In this document: one piece after another, positions 47,401 through 57,777 of the stretch | How positions within the stretch are numbered: position 1 is the stretch's first letter | Layout of the letters: every line of letters begins with the position of its first letter | From: Diorhabda sublineata | Taxonomy: Eukaryota > Arthropoda > Insecta > Coleoptera > Chrysomelidae | DNA: 64,000 nt | Direction of reading: 5' to 3' | Assembly: GCF_026230105.1 (NCBI RefSeq) | Contig: NC_079478.1 | Span: forward strand, 16,631,653 to 16,695,652 | Notes under the pieces: generated by a model | What the model was told of the DNA's origin: nothing | The model's database searches: none | The model's input: only the letters and a program-made list of their open reading frames with translations | Program-made: the position numbers and the translations under genes

Positions 47401-49746
47401 ATGGCCGAGTCGGAAAAAATGAAGAATTTATATAAGAAAAGGTCTATTATTAAGGCATCAGTTACAAGGCTTGAGAATTTTTTGAAGGAAATCGAACAAG
47501 ATCCCTCAAAAAGAATTTACGTAGCCGATAGATTCGAAAGATTTAAAGTATCATTAGACGATTTTGAAACAATTCAATCGGAAATTGAGGAAAATTTAGA
47601 AGATACGGAAAGAAATCAAATTGTTTTTGATAAGGATCGTAGAGAATTTGAAAACAAATTTTATGAGTTACTAAATGATGCTAAAACCTTGATGAACACG
47701 AACGATGGTGTATCAGATATTGAATCTTTGATAGTCGATAGTTCTAGGCCGCGATCAGGTATATCTCATAATCTAATATTACCAAAAATTTCCTTACCAT
47801 CTTTTTCGGGTGAAGAAAATTGTTGGTCATCATTTCATGACCGATTTAAATCACTAATTCATGATGATTCGAGTTTGTCTACAACAGAAAAATTCTTCTA
47901 TTTGCAATCAGCAGTAAAAGGTGAAGCTGCAAAATTAATAGGTGACTTAGAAAGTACTGATTCAAATTATGAAATAGCATGGGATATGTTAAAAGACAGG
48001 TACGAAGATACAAAATCTTTGATTAAAATCCATTTAAAAAATATTTTTGATTTGCCTAAAATCAATAAAGAAAATTTCTTTGACTTAAGAAATTTCTTAG
48101 ACATATTCAATTTAAATTATAGAGCATTAAGGCAACTAAAAGAACCCGTAGATGAATGGGACAGAATTTTATTATTTTTATTAGAAGAGAAACTTGACAA
48201 ATATACACGTAAGGAATGGGAAACTAAAATACATAAAATAAAATCCCCGAAAATTGATTTATTTGTTGACTTTTTAAAGGAAAGATGCAGCATAAATAAA
48301 AATATAAATAATAATACCAATGTAAAACAGAATAAAGTGTTAAGTCACGCTTCTTTACAGACTAAAGGTCAATTTTGTATATATTGCAATAAATCTGATC
48401 ATTTAATTTATAATTGTGAAAGTTTTTTGCGGTTAGATGCAGTCTCTAGGCTAAATTCAGTAAGGAAATTAAAGGGTTGCGTAAATTGTCTTCGCGAGGG
48501 CCACTTTGCTAATGTTTGTAGAGGATACAATTGTAGCATATGTAACAAGAAACATAACGTATTATTACATATAAATGAAGCTAGTAATGCAACTAGATTT
48601 TTTAATACTAAAGGAAATTTGTCTAATACAACAAATAACGAAAATGAACTTGAAATTAAATCTAGAATCGTCAAAAGTGGTGAAACTGCATCCGAAATTA
48701 ATAGTTTGAGTTCTACAAGTATTTTTAATAACTGTGTTATTTTATCCACTGCATTGATAGATATCTTCGATGTTAATAATAAATCAGTGCGGTGCAGAGC
48801 TCTTTTGGATTCCGTAAGCCAAAGTTCATTTTGTACGACCGAGTTAGCACATGCATTGAATTTACCATATAAATCTGTTTCAATTCCAGTAGTAGGTATA
48901 AATGCAACAAATTCTACGAATGTTTCTAAAATTTTTCAGGCAAAAATAAAATCAATTCATACTGAATTTGAAGCAAATTTGCCATTTTTAGTCATAGATC
49001 AAATTACAGGCAAGGTACCACAGTTTAATATAGATCTTTCAAACATTAAAATTCCTAAAAATTTATTGCTGGCTGACATTACTTTTGATACATCAGCTAA
49101 GATTGACATTTTGCTTGGTTGTAAAATATTTTACGAACTTTTATTAAGCAATCAAATCAAGTTAGGGAAGAGGCTACCTATTCTACAGGAATCGCATTTG
49201 GGGTGGATCATTTCAGGAAATTTTACAGCCCCTTCAATGGCTACATTTTGTAATCTTTCTAAAATAGACGTTCAGGAACAATTAGAGTCCTTTTGGAAAA
49301 TTGAGGAAGTTTCTAATACGAATCAATCCGTTTACTCAGTAGAAGAAAATAATTGTGAGGAGCATTTCGTAAAAAACTTTTATAGAGAAGGTGATGGCCG
49401 GTTTGTTGTTAAATTACCTTTCAAAAAAAAACCTATTTTTGGCCAAACTAGAAAAACTGTAGAAAAAAGGGTGCTGAATAATAGTTACTTGAATACGGAA
49501 TATTCTAAATTAATGGAAGATTATTTCAAGTTGGGGCATATGTCTTTGGTAAACGAATCTTTAAGGTCAGAAGTTAAATTCATTTTACCTCACCACTGTG
49601 TACTAAAATCTAGTTCTTTGACAACTAAAGTACGGGTAGTTTTTGATGGTTCCTGTAAGTCAACTAATAATATCAGTCTGAACGACGTTTTGTTGGTGGG
49701 TCCAATCATACAACCTGATATATTTAAATACATTGTTAAGATTTAG
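47401..49746 (+). CDS. Gag-protease-partial RT of the BEL/Pao element
   Basis: An open frame of 781 codons from ATG. Residues 1-110 form a charged coiled coil. Residues about 125-310 match the gag domain of Pao elements (PKISLPSFSGEENCWSSFHD). Two CCHC knuckles follow (C-x2-C-x4-H-x4-C at about residues 326 and 361) and a CSICNKKH remnant. The aspartic protease region at about residue 466 reads ALLDSVSQSSF: the usual D-S-G triad has become D-S-V through one base change, which should disable it. From about residue 640 the start of the reverse transcriptase appears (FILPHHCVLK, RVVFDGS). The frame is lost at about 49735 where the RT continues in another frame. The product would be a Gag plus dead protease. 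Confidence 0.9.
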   Translation: MAESEKMKNLYKKRSIIKASVTRLENFLKEIEQDPSKRIYVADRFERFKVSLDDFETIQSEIEENLEDTERNQIVFDKDRREFENKFYELLNDAKTLMNTNDGVSDIESLIVDSSRPRSGISHNLILPKISLPSFSGEENCWSSFHDRFKSLIHDDSSLSTTEKFFYLQSAVKGEAAKLIGDLESTDSNYEIAWDMLKDRYEDTKSLIKIHLKNIFDLPKINKENFFDLRNFLDIFNLNYRALRQLKEPVDEWDRILLFLLEEKLDKYTRKEWETKIHKIKSPKIDLFVDFLKERCSINKNINNNTNVKQNKVLSHASLQTKGQFCIYCNKSDHLIYNCESFLRLDAVSRLNSVRKLKGCVNCLREGHFANVCRGYNCSICNKKHNVLLHINEASNATRFFNTKGNLSNTTNNENELEIKSRIVKSGETASEINSLSSTSIFNNCVILSTALIDIFDVNNKSVRCRALLDSVSQSSFCTTELAHALNLPYKSVSIPVVGINATNSTNVSKIFQAKIKSIHTEFEANLPFLVIDQITGKVPQFNIDLSNIKIPKNLLLADITFDTSAKIDILLGCKIFYELLLSNQIKLGKRLPILQESHLGWIISGNFTAPSMATFCNLSKIDVQEQLESFWKIEEVSNTNQSVYSVEENNCEEHFVKNFYREGDGRFVVKLPFKKKPIFGQTRKTVEKRVLNNSYLNTEYSKLMEDYFKLGHMSLVNESLRSEVKFILPHHCVLKSSSLTTKVRVVFDGSCKSTNNISLNDVLLVGPIIQPDIFKYIVKI

Positions 49747-50275
49747 AAAGCACCAAATTGCCTTTACGGCAGATATAGAGAAGATGTACCGACAAATAAA
49801 GTTACATCCCTCGGATCGACAATTTCAACATATATTATGGCGAGAAGATAAGTCCAAATCGGTTCAAGAATATGAACTTAATACTGTAACTTACGGCTTA
49901 GGTCCTAGTTCATTTTGAGCCACCAGATGCTTGAAGCAACTGGCTATAGAAAATTCAAAAGATTTTCCCGAGGCAAGTCACGTTATAGAAAACAATTTCT
50001 ACATGGATGATTTAATCTCAGGAACCGACAGTGTAGAAGACGCCATTTATTTAATCAAACACGAAGCCAAATAATGGTATTACAAATTTACCAGAAACAA
50101 AACTTTCTATAAATTTAACCTTGGGAGCACAGATATGCAATGATTTTGACATAATATCTAAATACTCTAATTACAAAACTTTATTGCATGTGACTGCGTA
50201 TTTATTTAGGTTTGCATCGAATTGCAAAAGGTCAGTAAAACTCAGAAATTTAGGTGAACTAACTTTGGATAAACT
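49733..50275 (+). pseudogene. Broken reverse transcriptase and connection of the BEL/Pao element
   Basis: After the frameshift the RT reads FTADIEKMYRQIKLHPSDRQ (first catalytic Asp), then TVTYGLGPSSF, a TGA at 49916-49918, and FYMDDLISG (catalytic YMDD). A stop occurs at about 50071. Then, in another frame, it jumps to SNYKTLLHVTAYLFRFASNC, which in intact relatives lies just before the integrase. So most of the RT thumb and RNase H, about 1 kb, is deleted. Confidence 0.85.
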
Positions 50276-51607
50276 TTGATAAAATCAGTACAGTACAAGA
50301 ATTTTAAACCAGAAATAGACAAACTCAAATCAGGAAAACAGATTTCACGTAAAAGCAAATTGCTTCCTCTTTCACCATTCTTAGATTCCGAAAATATATT
50401 GAGAGTTGGTGGCAGGCTGAACAAATCTGATCTATTTTATAACCAAAGGCATCAAATTATCTTACCTTGTAAGGATTATTTCACAGAATTAATTGTTAAT
50501 CATGAGCACAAAAGGCTTTTTCACGCTGGTACTCAAACAGTACTAGCTACCATTCGAAATGAGTTTTGGCCTCTTTCTGGTCGCCAAGCTATCCGCAGAG
50601 TTTTACGAAAATGTGTAAAATGTTTTCGAGTACAGCCTACTGGGCTAATTCAAAAAATGGGTGAACTACCTTCATCAAGGGTTAACCCATCAAAGCCATT
50701 TCATACGGTAGGTATTGACTATGCTGACCCATATTTAATAAAGGACAGCAAGCTGCATAACAAGAAATACATTAAGTCTTATATATGTTTGTTTATATGT
50801 TTTTCTTCCAGGGCCACTCACTTAGAACTAGTTAGTGATCTTACCGCTGATGGCTTCCTTAATGCATTCAAAAGATTTATTTCTCGTCGTGGTTTATGTA
50901 GGCACATTTATTCAGATAATGCAAGTACCTTTGTAAAGGCAAATAAGGATTTATTAAAGTATTTTGAATTAAGCCAATCTCCAGTTGATCAAGAGTTTAT
51001 AACCGATAACTTGATTACTTGGCATTTTAATCCTCCTTACTCTCCTCATATGGGAGGATTGTGGGAACGTGCAGTTCGCTCTACTAAACACCATTTGAAA
51101 CGTGTACTTAACAACACTTACCTTACTTATGAATAATTTTATACTCTTCTATCTCAAATTGAGGGCATCCTAAATTCTCGCCCTCTCCTTCCTCTTACCG
51201 AAGATCCTGATGATCTACAGCCTTTGACTCCAGCACATTTCTTAATCGGTACTGCTATTCAAACAATTCCAGAGCCAGCTGTTCCTGCTGACCATAAAAT
51301 TCAGTTATCTCGATACAAGCACATTACTATGCTGATACAGCACTTTTGGACTAGGTGGTCCAAGGACTACTTGAACTTACTCCAGCAGCGACCCAAATGG
51401 CGAGTTACTCAAATTGACTCTATCCAAGTGGGATCTATGGTGCTCTTAAAGGAAGATGATACTCCTCCAATGAGTTGGAAATTTGGACACATAGTAAAGA
51501 CTCATCCAGGCAGTGATGGACTTGTTAGAGTAGTGACAGTAAAGACTTACAGTGGTATCACTAAACGTGCCATAAATAAGATATGTGTTTTACCTATAGA
51601 CGATTAA
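50276..51607 (+). pseudogene. Integrase of the BEL/Pao element, one in-frame stop
   Basis: One frame from 50276 to TAA 51605-51607, interrupted only by TAA at 51134-51136 (a single G to T change in a Glu codon would explain it). The HHCC zinc-binding part shows HEHKRLFHAG and CVKCFR (about 50500-50630). The D,D,E catalytic residues are in VGIDYADPY (about 50714), IYSDNAST (about 50911) and GGLWERAV (about 51059). The C-terminal Pao-specific domain begins about 51210 with LTPAHFLIG and ends with INKICVLPID. Integrase inserts the cDNA; this copy yields a truncated protein that keeps all three catalytic positions but loses the C-terminal domain. Confidence 0.9.
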
Positions 51608-51719
51608 GGGTTATTTGGTTGTACTTATTTTTTACTTGTATATAATTTTATGCTATGTTTATTGCTTTAATGTATATTTTTTTTCTTTTTGAAAGCTGGT
51701 ACTTTCAAGGCCGGCGCTA

Positions 51720-51989
51720 TGTTTGATTTTATTTTAATTTTAGTTTTAATTTTTTATTTAGAAATTCATTCTACTCTACGCCTCTGGCAGTCTCTCTTCG
51801 TTACTTGTCGTTTTTATGTAGCGAGACGAGAACGCAGTATATGTATTATATAGACCGAAGTAAGAACGTTTGGTTCTAATAAACAGAAGCTTTGCTTCCA
51901 GAAAATAAATGGGACTTTGTTTCATTTAAAATAAATAGAAAATTTAAATACAAAATAAAATTATACAGTCCACTTCATTCAATACAACA
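51720..51989 (+). repeat. 3' LTR of the BEL/Pao element
   Basis: 270 bp, same ends as the 5' LTR. It is preceded by a purine-poor AAGGCCGGCGCTA stretch where a polypurine tract is expected. It differs from the 5' LTR by G to A near position 12, A to C in AATAAACAG, and the 4-nt deletion. Confidence 0.95.
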
Positions 51990-51994
51990 ACCCT

Positions 51995-53490
51995 GTAATG
52001 TTGTTAGCATCGAGATCAATTATAGTCTAGTTTAGTTTTTCGACGAAAAACTCGACATTTTTAAAGTTTTTTTGCGAATAATTCGAAAAATTTTTGTTCT
52101 ATCAAAAAAAAACTGTAAAGATTAAAATTGTAGCTTTTAAAAAACCAAATAAAATCATTTTTTTATAATTTTTCTACGACTAATACGAACCGAGATACGG
52201 CATGTTAATGGTTAGTTTTTTTCGATAAATGCATAATTTGAAATATTTAAAGCCAAATAACGAAAAAACATTTTTCGAGGAAAATTCATAGAATGTTTTT
52301 TACAGTATATAATTAGAGCTTTAAAATAAAGAAAAGTCTCTAGCTTGAAAATGGGGTGACTTACGATCAAAATAAGGTCGGTTCCAACTTTTTTTATGAA
52401 AAAATCCGTAAAAACAACCCCCTAACTACTCTCCTAATTAGTGATTCTGTGATTCTCTTAATATATGTATTATCAATACATTCAAGAAGTTTGACCAATT
52501 TAAAATGCATAATTTTAGAAAAATTGGAGTTTAAAGAGCAAACGGTTTTTTGCTATTTCGTATTTTTCACCGTTTACTTCAAAATACTGTTAACTGATAT
52601 ATTTCTGTGTGTAGATTTTAGACACAGTAAATATTTGGCGAGATATAGCCGTCTATTTACGAGCGAACACCACCTTATCCGAGCCCTTTAAACTCACACC
52701 ATTTAACAATTAAGGGATATTAAGGAATTTAACTTATATAGTCTTGAAGCTCTTGGAAAACCCTGCAAAATCAAATTAATACGCAGCGCAACAAGTTAAA
52801 AAAAGTTAAAGGTTTGAAAGCTTTTCTCGAGCAGATGCGGTATGAACATTTCGTCAAGCCACAACAAGAAACAGTGTAGTGAAGCTATCTTCCCTTCTGC
52901 CCATTGTTGATGCCTTAGGCAAACAACAAAAAGATGCTATTATTAAATTCAACAGTGGCGTCGAAATGAAAACATCCGAGCAACAGGTTGGAGACGGGAT
53001 TTTAACGAACGTTTATTATACCCCGTACGAATGAATAAAATGCCCGCACTCGATGAATTTTTTAAAATGATCTTTTGCTAATGCAAAAAAGGGTGTGGCA
53101 CTTTATGCGGGTACAGAAAACTTGAATTGTACTGCAATTCCACTTGTTCTGGGTGCTAGGATGAAGACTGTAATTGAAGAGGACGAAGACGACATCGACT
53201 TCGATGATGAGAAAATTAATGGGCCAGATTTGAATTTCATTGTATGTAAAAAAAACGAAAAGCGTCGAACGGCACATCCAAATTTTTGTACAAATCGATG
53301 CCAGACGAAAAAATTGCAAGATTTTGCCTTTTTTCGAAATTTATTTCCTGGACTATTAGTATAAAAGCAAGACCGGGGAAGTTTACTCGAATTCTTAATT
53401 CTATAAAAAAGATTTTTAGTGCCAAAACCTGTTTTTTCTTTATAAATCATGATTTCACAAACATGCATCGCGTTTATATTTTGTACATAT
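51995..53490. other. Repeat-like spacer, no gene supported
   Basis: The 52050-52700 part has a texture common in insect dispersed repeats (TACGAACCGAGATACGGC near 52186, GGCGAGATATAGCCGTCTAT near 52635), but I cannot define ends. Around 52890-53030 a frame reads LSSLLPIVDALGKQQKDAII, which looks protein-like but has no sure family, and 53095-53364 is an acidic open frame (EEDEDDIDFDDEK). Both may be pieces of one decayed ORF. Confidence 0.4.
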
Positions 53491-53496
53491 TTTTTT

Positions 53497-54976
53497 ACAA
53501 TTAGAATATCCAAGCTTATTGTCTTTAATTTCACAAATTAAGGAGCAAAAGCAAATAAAGAAAATAAAAGAAGACTTATGGATAAAGACAATAGAATATC
53601 TTAGATTGGAAGTGAATATCAAGAAATGCGAAAGAATGGTAATAAGTCAAAAAAGAGGAGATGGTAAAGAATTAAAAATGAAAGGATCAAGAACAGATAA
53701 AGTGACCAATTTTGAATATCTGTGAGTAATTTTCACAGAAGATGGAAAAAGAGATATAGCGAACTGAGTAAGAAAAACGGATAAAATATTCTATGTTCTT
53801 AATAATACAATTTTTGGGAAAAAACAAATAAGAGAAGACAAAAACAAAAGTATACAACTTGATAACTGTACCCGCGTTAATAATATATGGAAATGAACAA
53901 AAAACTACAGAGTAGAATAGTAGCAGCGTTATGAAGCAACTTAGAAAAATAGCATGAAAACGAGGTTGGGTAGATTGCGTAATGAGGTAATTTTAGACAA
54001 GCTTAAACAAGAACCAATAGGAAACAAAATAGTTAAAAGATGTTTAAACTGATACAGATACATAAAAAGAGAAACGCCACAAAAAACAAGATAAAAGTGA
54101 TAGAAGCAAAAAATAAAATAAAAGAAAACTTCGTTTACAACAAGTAGCAAAGGGGAAAGACAAGGGAAACCAATACAGCGGATGAATAGAGTAACAAAGG
54201 ATTGGAAGAAGTGAAAAAATGGATGGAAGAAGAATGAAAACTAAAATCCCAAAACTCTCACGCACGAAATTTGAACTGGTACGGATACAAAAAAGAAAAA
54301 CACCACAAAGCCTAATAATAAAAGTGTACAGAAGCAAAACGATATAAGGTACTAAAGTACTAAAGAAGGAAGACAAGGGAAAACAATATAACAGATGAAT
54401 GGAGTAGGAAAGGATCGGAAAGACTGGAAAAAAAGGATGTAAGGAGTATGGAAACTAAAATCCCAAAATTCTCACCCTCGAAATTTGAACTGATAGGGAT
54501 GCATAAAAAGAGAAACACCACAAAGCCTAACAAGAGAAAAGTGACAGAAGCAAAACGATATAAGAAGGAAAAAATCTTGGCTACAAGTAGCAATGGGGAA
54601 AGACAAGGAAAAACAATACAGCAGATGAATAGAGTAGCAAAGGATTGGAAAAAGTGGAAAAAATGGATGTAAGGAGTATGAAAACTAAAATCCCAAAACT
54701 CTCACGCACGAAATTTGAACTGGTACGGATACATACAAAGAGAAGTATCACAAAGCCTAATAAGAAAAGTGACAGTAAAACGATATAAGAGAAGACGAAA
54801 AGAAAAACTTGGCTACGAAAAGTATCAAAAGGGGAAGACAAGTAGATGAAAGAAGTAGCAAAGGATCGAAAAGAGTGGAAAAAATTAATGGAAGGAGAAT
54901 GAAAACAAAAAAATGTACAATTAGAATACCTCAGCTTACTGCTTTTTAATTAAAACATAATTAGCAAAAGCAAATG
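53497..54976 (+). mobile_element. RTE-type LINE 3' fragment, bracketed by a degenerate direct repeat
   Basis: From 53560 the plus strand reads IEYLRLEVNIKKCERMVISQ and GSRTDKVTNFEYL, the thumb region of RTE-like reverse transcriptases. Further on, patched frames read the C-terminal basic tail several times because that tail is tandemly repeated (54030-54905). About 60 bp on each side are related: 53497-53557 and 54914-54974 share TACAATTAGAATA, AAGCTTA/CAGCTTA and AGCAAAAGCAAAT. That is far longer than a normal target duplication. Confidence 0.7.
54030..54905 (+). repeat. Tandem array of about four 215-230 bp units within the LINE tail
   Basis: The word CTAAAATCCCAAAA starts at 54241, 54455 and 54685 (spacing 214 and 230). 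A partial unit precedes (from about 54040) and one follows (near 54900). Each unit carries the sequence coding for the RTE tail (KRNTTKPNKRKVTEAKRY, then NRVAKDWKKWKKWM in the best copy, 54448-54672). Units differ by 10-20 percent. Confidence 0.85.
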
Positions 54977-55239
54977 CGGGCTACAGACAAATCCTCACTT
55001 CCACTATAATCTGGCTAAGTGAAATGGGAATCTAGTAGAATATAAAATTTATTATAATTTATTTTCACGTTGGTGAAAAACTTTACATTAATTTTCCAAT
55101 GTTCTAGGAAACATGCTGGTCTCATGTATTTATACGAAATAATTTTACAAGTACTATTGCTTGTATATATACGTACTTAAGAAAAATAAATATATAATTT
55201 TGACATCACGTTTTCCCTTAAATTAGGTTCCACCATTAA

Positions 55240-57774
55240 CGGCCGGTTTCATAATACATTTAAGGGAAGCTTTAAATTTATATTTTTCATTAAATTAAGT
55301 CGCGTGTTTCATAATTGACATTTAGCCTAAATGTTCTTTTAATTTGAACTTTGAGGTAAAGTCAAAAATGTTTCTCTTTAGCACATAAAAGTCTCCTTTA
55401 GCGACAAACGTCAAATGCAAACATATGCTATGTTTGAAGTCTAAGCTGAATCAGTTAACCAGTTTTTGAAAAGGTTTGGAAATTTTTTAAATTATTACCT
55501 TATATTATCTAAATTTTTCCATAAGTTTCGTTTGTGTCGATTACACGGGCCAAAAAAATTTTTTTTTTCTGTTTAAGAACTTAGTGATTTGACAATGTTT
55601 GTTTTTTGCGCGCTATTGGTGTAGAAAGAGAAATAAGAGGAGTGCTTCATGCATCGCTCGTTATGTATGAAATTTGGTGTTTGAATATTACAGAGAACTA
55701 ACGTCTTTCATATCATTTTTCACTATATCAATCTGTGCAAAATGGCTATAAGAAGTTGTAAACCAGATGCGTTTTGTTATATTTGCGGCCAATTTATTAA
55801 AGTGAGAGAGAAAAAGTATGATTCGAGTACAAATTCAAAGATTTGCGAGGCATATCAAGCTTAGTTTAATCTACAAGTTAAAAATCTATATTTGGGGGTT
55901 AATACGTTGACTGCCATGGCAAGGTTCAGATTTTCGTTTAAAATGACAATTTGATTTAATTACATTATATTATTAAAAACTCAAATCCTAGTGCATAGTT
56001 ATCATAAAACCCATAAAAAATGTGTTTTTTTTAAAAAAGGTGTTACGAATTATCTCATAGTTGGCTTCTGTAAGATAAATCTCTTCGCGGAAGCCAACTA
56101 CGAGTTAATTCGTACGCAGACACGCACAGATACGATTCGACCTGTCGCTTCTCTAAAGCTAAATTTGAACTAATTTTTATAATTATTCGTATTTTAATAA
56201 ATTTTTTGTTCATGCAAGCCAGCATTGAATTTTGTTCTGTTCCCAGAACCCATCTATCGATATTAGCACTTATATATTCCGAGTTTAATCGAAGCTGCAC
56301 AAAAATGGCAAGTAAACACTTTACGGGTTATCTCGTAGTTGGCAGTAAACGTGTTAATAAGAGAAACTTCTACCGAATATGACAAAAAAAGTAAAAAAAT
56401 CATTTTTAAATTTCTTAACTCCATTTTAAAACTGTTAATTTTCGATTTGTTTTAATAAATCATCTCTTTGTGGATTTTCTGAGTACTTTTATACGGTGTT
56501 ATAGTTTTTAAAAAGTAACAAAGTCATCGTATTTTTGGAAAATAAATGGGAATTCAAATAATTGAGAGAGCAAGGAAAATGAGGATAATCAATAACAGTG
56601 CTTTTAATGGGCGACAGCGAATATTGGCGGTTACCACGTGTCACTAGATGGCGCTGAATTTGGCTTCTATAGCGGTGAACAACAATACAATCTATGAGGT
56701 TGTTTGATGATGTTTAGTTTTTTAATGTTTTTTCAGTGATTTTGGCGAGATTTCTCTATTTTTGCAATTGATCAAAAGATGACAAAACTTCAAGTAACCT
56801 TTTCTAACATCATGCAATATATTGGAGTCAGAAGCAGATTACTAAAAGAAAGTGAAGCGGTTTTTAAGCGGGACATATGGTATTATCTGGCCTAAAAGGA
56901 ACAAAAGCCATTAAAGACATCAGACCACAATTAATCTGAATGATGAAGTTAAAGATTAGAAATGCAATTATTCATGTGAGTACGGGAGGAAGAGACTTGA
57001 ATATATATACGAAACTACCAAAAAGGTACAAGAGTTTTATTGGCCACTAGAATGGGATTTTAACGAGCAGTACATTTATAACACTACAAATTTTTCTTTT
57101 TACCTTAAAAAAGCACTTGAAACAGGTATATTATTCTACAGTTTAGATTAAAATTTCAAATAACACTTTCTAATTCCTATAAAACAACAAAACTAATTCG
57201 TATTCTGTCTTTATTGTTCACCACTATTGAAGTTTGAAAGAAAATCGACAGACGCGGCCCACTTCGTATTTTTCGTTAATCGTATTCAGAGATATCTCAT
57301 GACAAAATTGGAAAAAGTGAATGCAAACACTGAAAATTTATACGATAAATCTATTATGAGAACAAGGAACGTCGTAGAAATAAAAATTGTTCATCTATAT
57401 TATAAAAGCTTTAATAATTGCGATTAAAAATGATAAGAAAATCATTGAATAGAAAAACTGAACAAAAAAATGGAATTTAATAATTAAATTGGTAAATACA
57501 GCACACCACCAAAGATCAAGCCAAAAAAAATGTTAGCGTCCAATAACACTCACTTCTGCGTTTCATTTTATTTTTTTTTCTAACGACACATATTGGAAAA
57601 TGAGAATATTGTCAGCCTTCTTTCAACGTCATAAAGGAGCCTTTAATTGAGACACCGCGCCGTTACAAATTGATTATCGGACCAATTCACTTTAACAATT
57701 TAGTTAAAGGGCCTTTTAATCTAAAGGAAGTTTTAGTTAAAGTGCTAGTTAGGGTGGGATTATGAAACCGGTCG
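55240..57774 (+). mobile_element. PIF/Harbinger-like element with TAA target duplication
   Basis: TAA is duplicated at 55237-55239 and 57775-57777. The ends are CGGCCGGTTTCATAAT (left) and CGACCGGTTTCATAAT (right, read inward), 15 of 16 identical. A 3-bp TAA/TTA target is typical of PIF/Harbinger. The interior holds a 40-codon start at 55742-55864 (MAIRSCKPDAFCYICGQFIK, then a stop) resembling the N-terminus of a TE-linked insect protein, cut off just before the nested MITE at 55903. No clear nuclease or MADF partner could be read in 56360-57440. Confidence 0.72.
55903..56353. mobile_element. piggyBac-type MITE, 451 bp, with internal hairpin
   Basis: TTAA at 55899-55902 and 56354-56357. Ends: TACGTTGACTGCC and, read inward on the right, CACGTTTACTGCC. 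The left end runs into the palindrome TGCCATGGCA. Inside, TACGAATTATCTCATAGTTG (from 56044) is repeated inverted at 56090-56115, and a third related copy is fused to the right end (56325-56345, GGTTATCTCGTAGTTGGC). It has no coding capacity and lies within the Harbinger-like element. Confidence 0.85.
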
Positions 57775-57777
57775 TAA

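Larger units (their letters stand above)
46427..51989 (+). mobile_element. BEL/Pao LTR retrotransposon, recent but broken, 5563 bp
   Basis: The element has two LTRs, a 5-bp target duplication ACCCT (46422-46426 and 51990-51994), a tRNA primer site, and gag, protease, reverse transcriptase and integrase regions in the BEL/Pao order. The LTRs differ by two substitutions and one 4-nt indel, so insertion was recent. Coding damage includes a frameshift near 49735, stops at 49916 and 50071, a deletion that removes most of the RT connection and RNase H, a shift near 50276, and a stop at 51134. It cannot move on its own. There is no envelope-like ORF. Confidence 0.96.

Noticed and set aside
53103..53534. 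143-codon minus-strand frame
   Set aside because: Overlaps a plus-strand acidic frame and has no family resemblance; probably the antisense of a decayed ORF.
54910..54980. The 60-bp direct repeats as a LINE target duplication
   Set aside because: Too long and too diverged for a normal target duplication; reported only as an observation.
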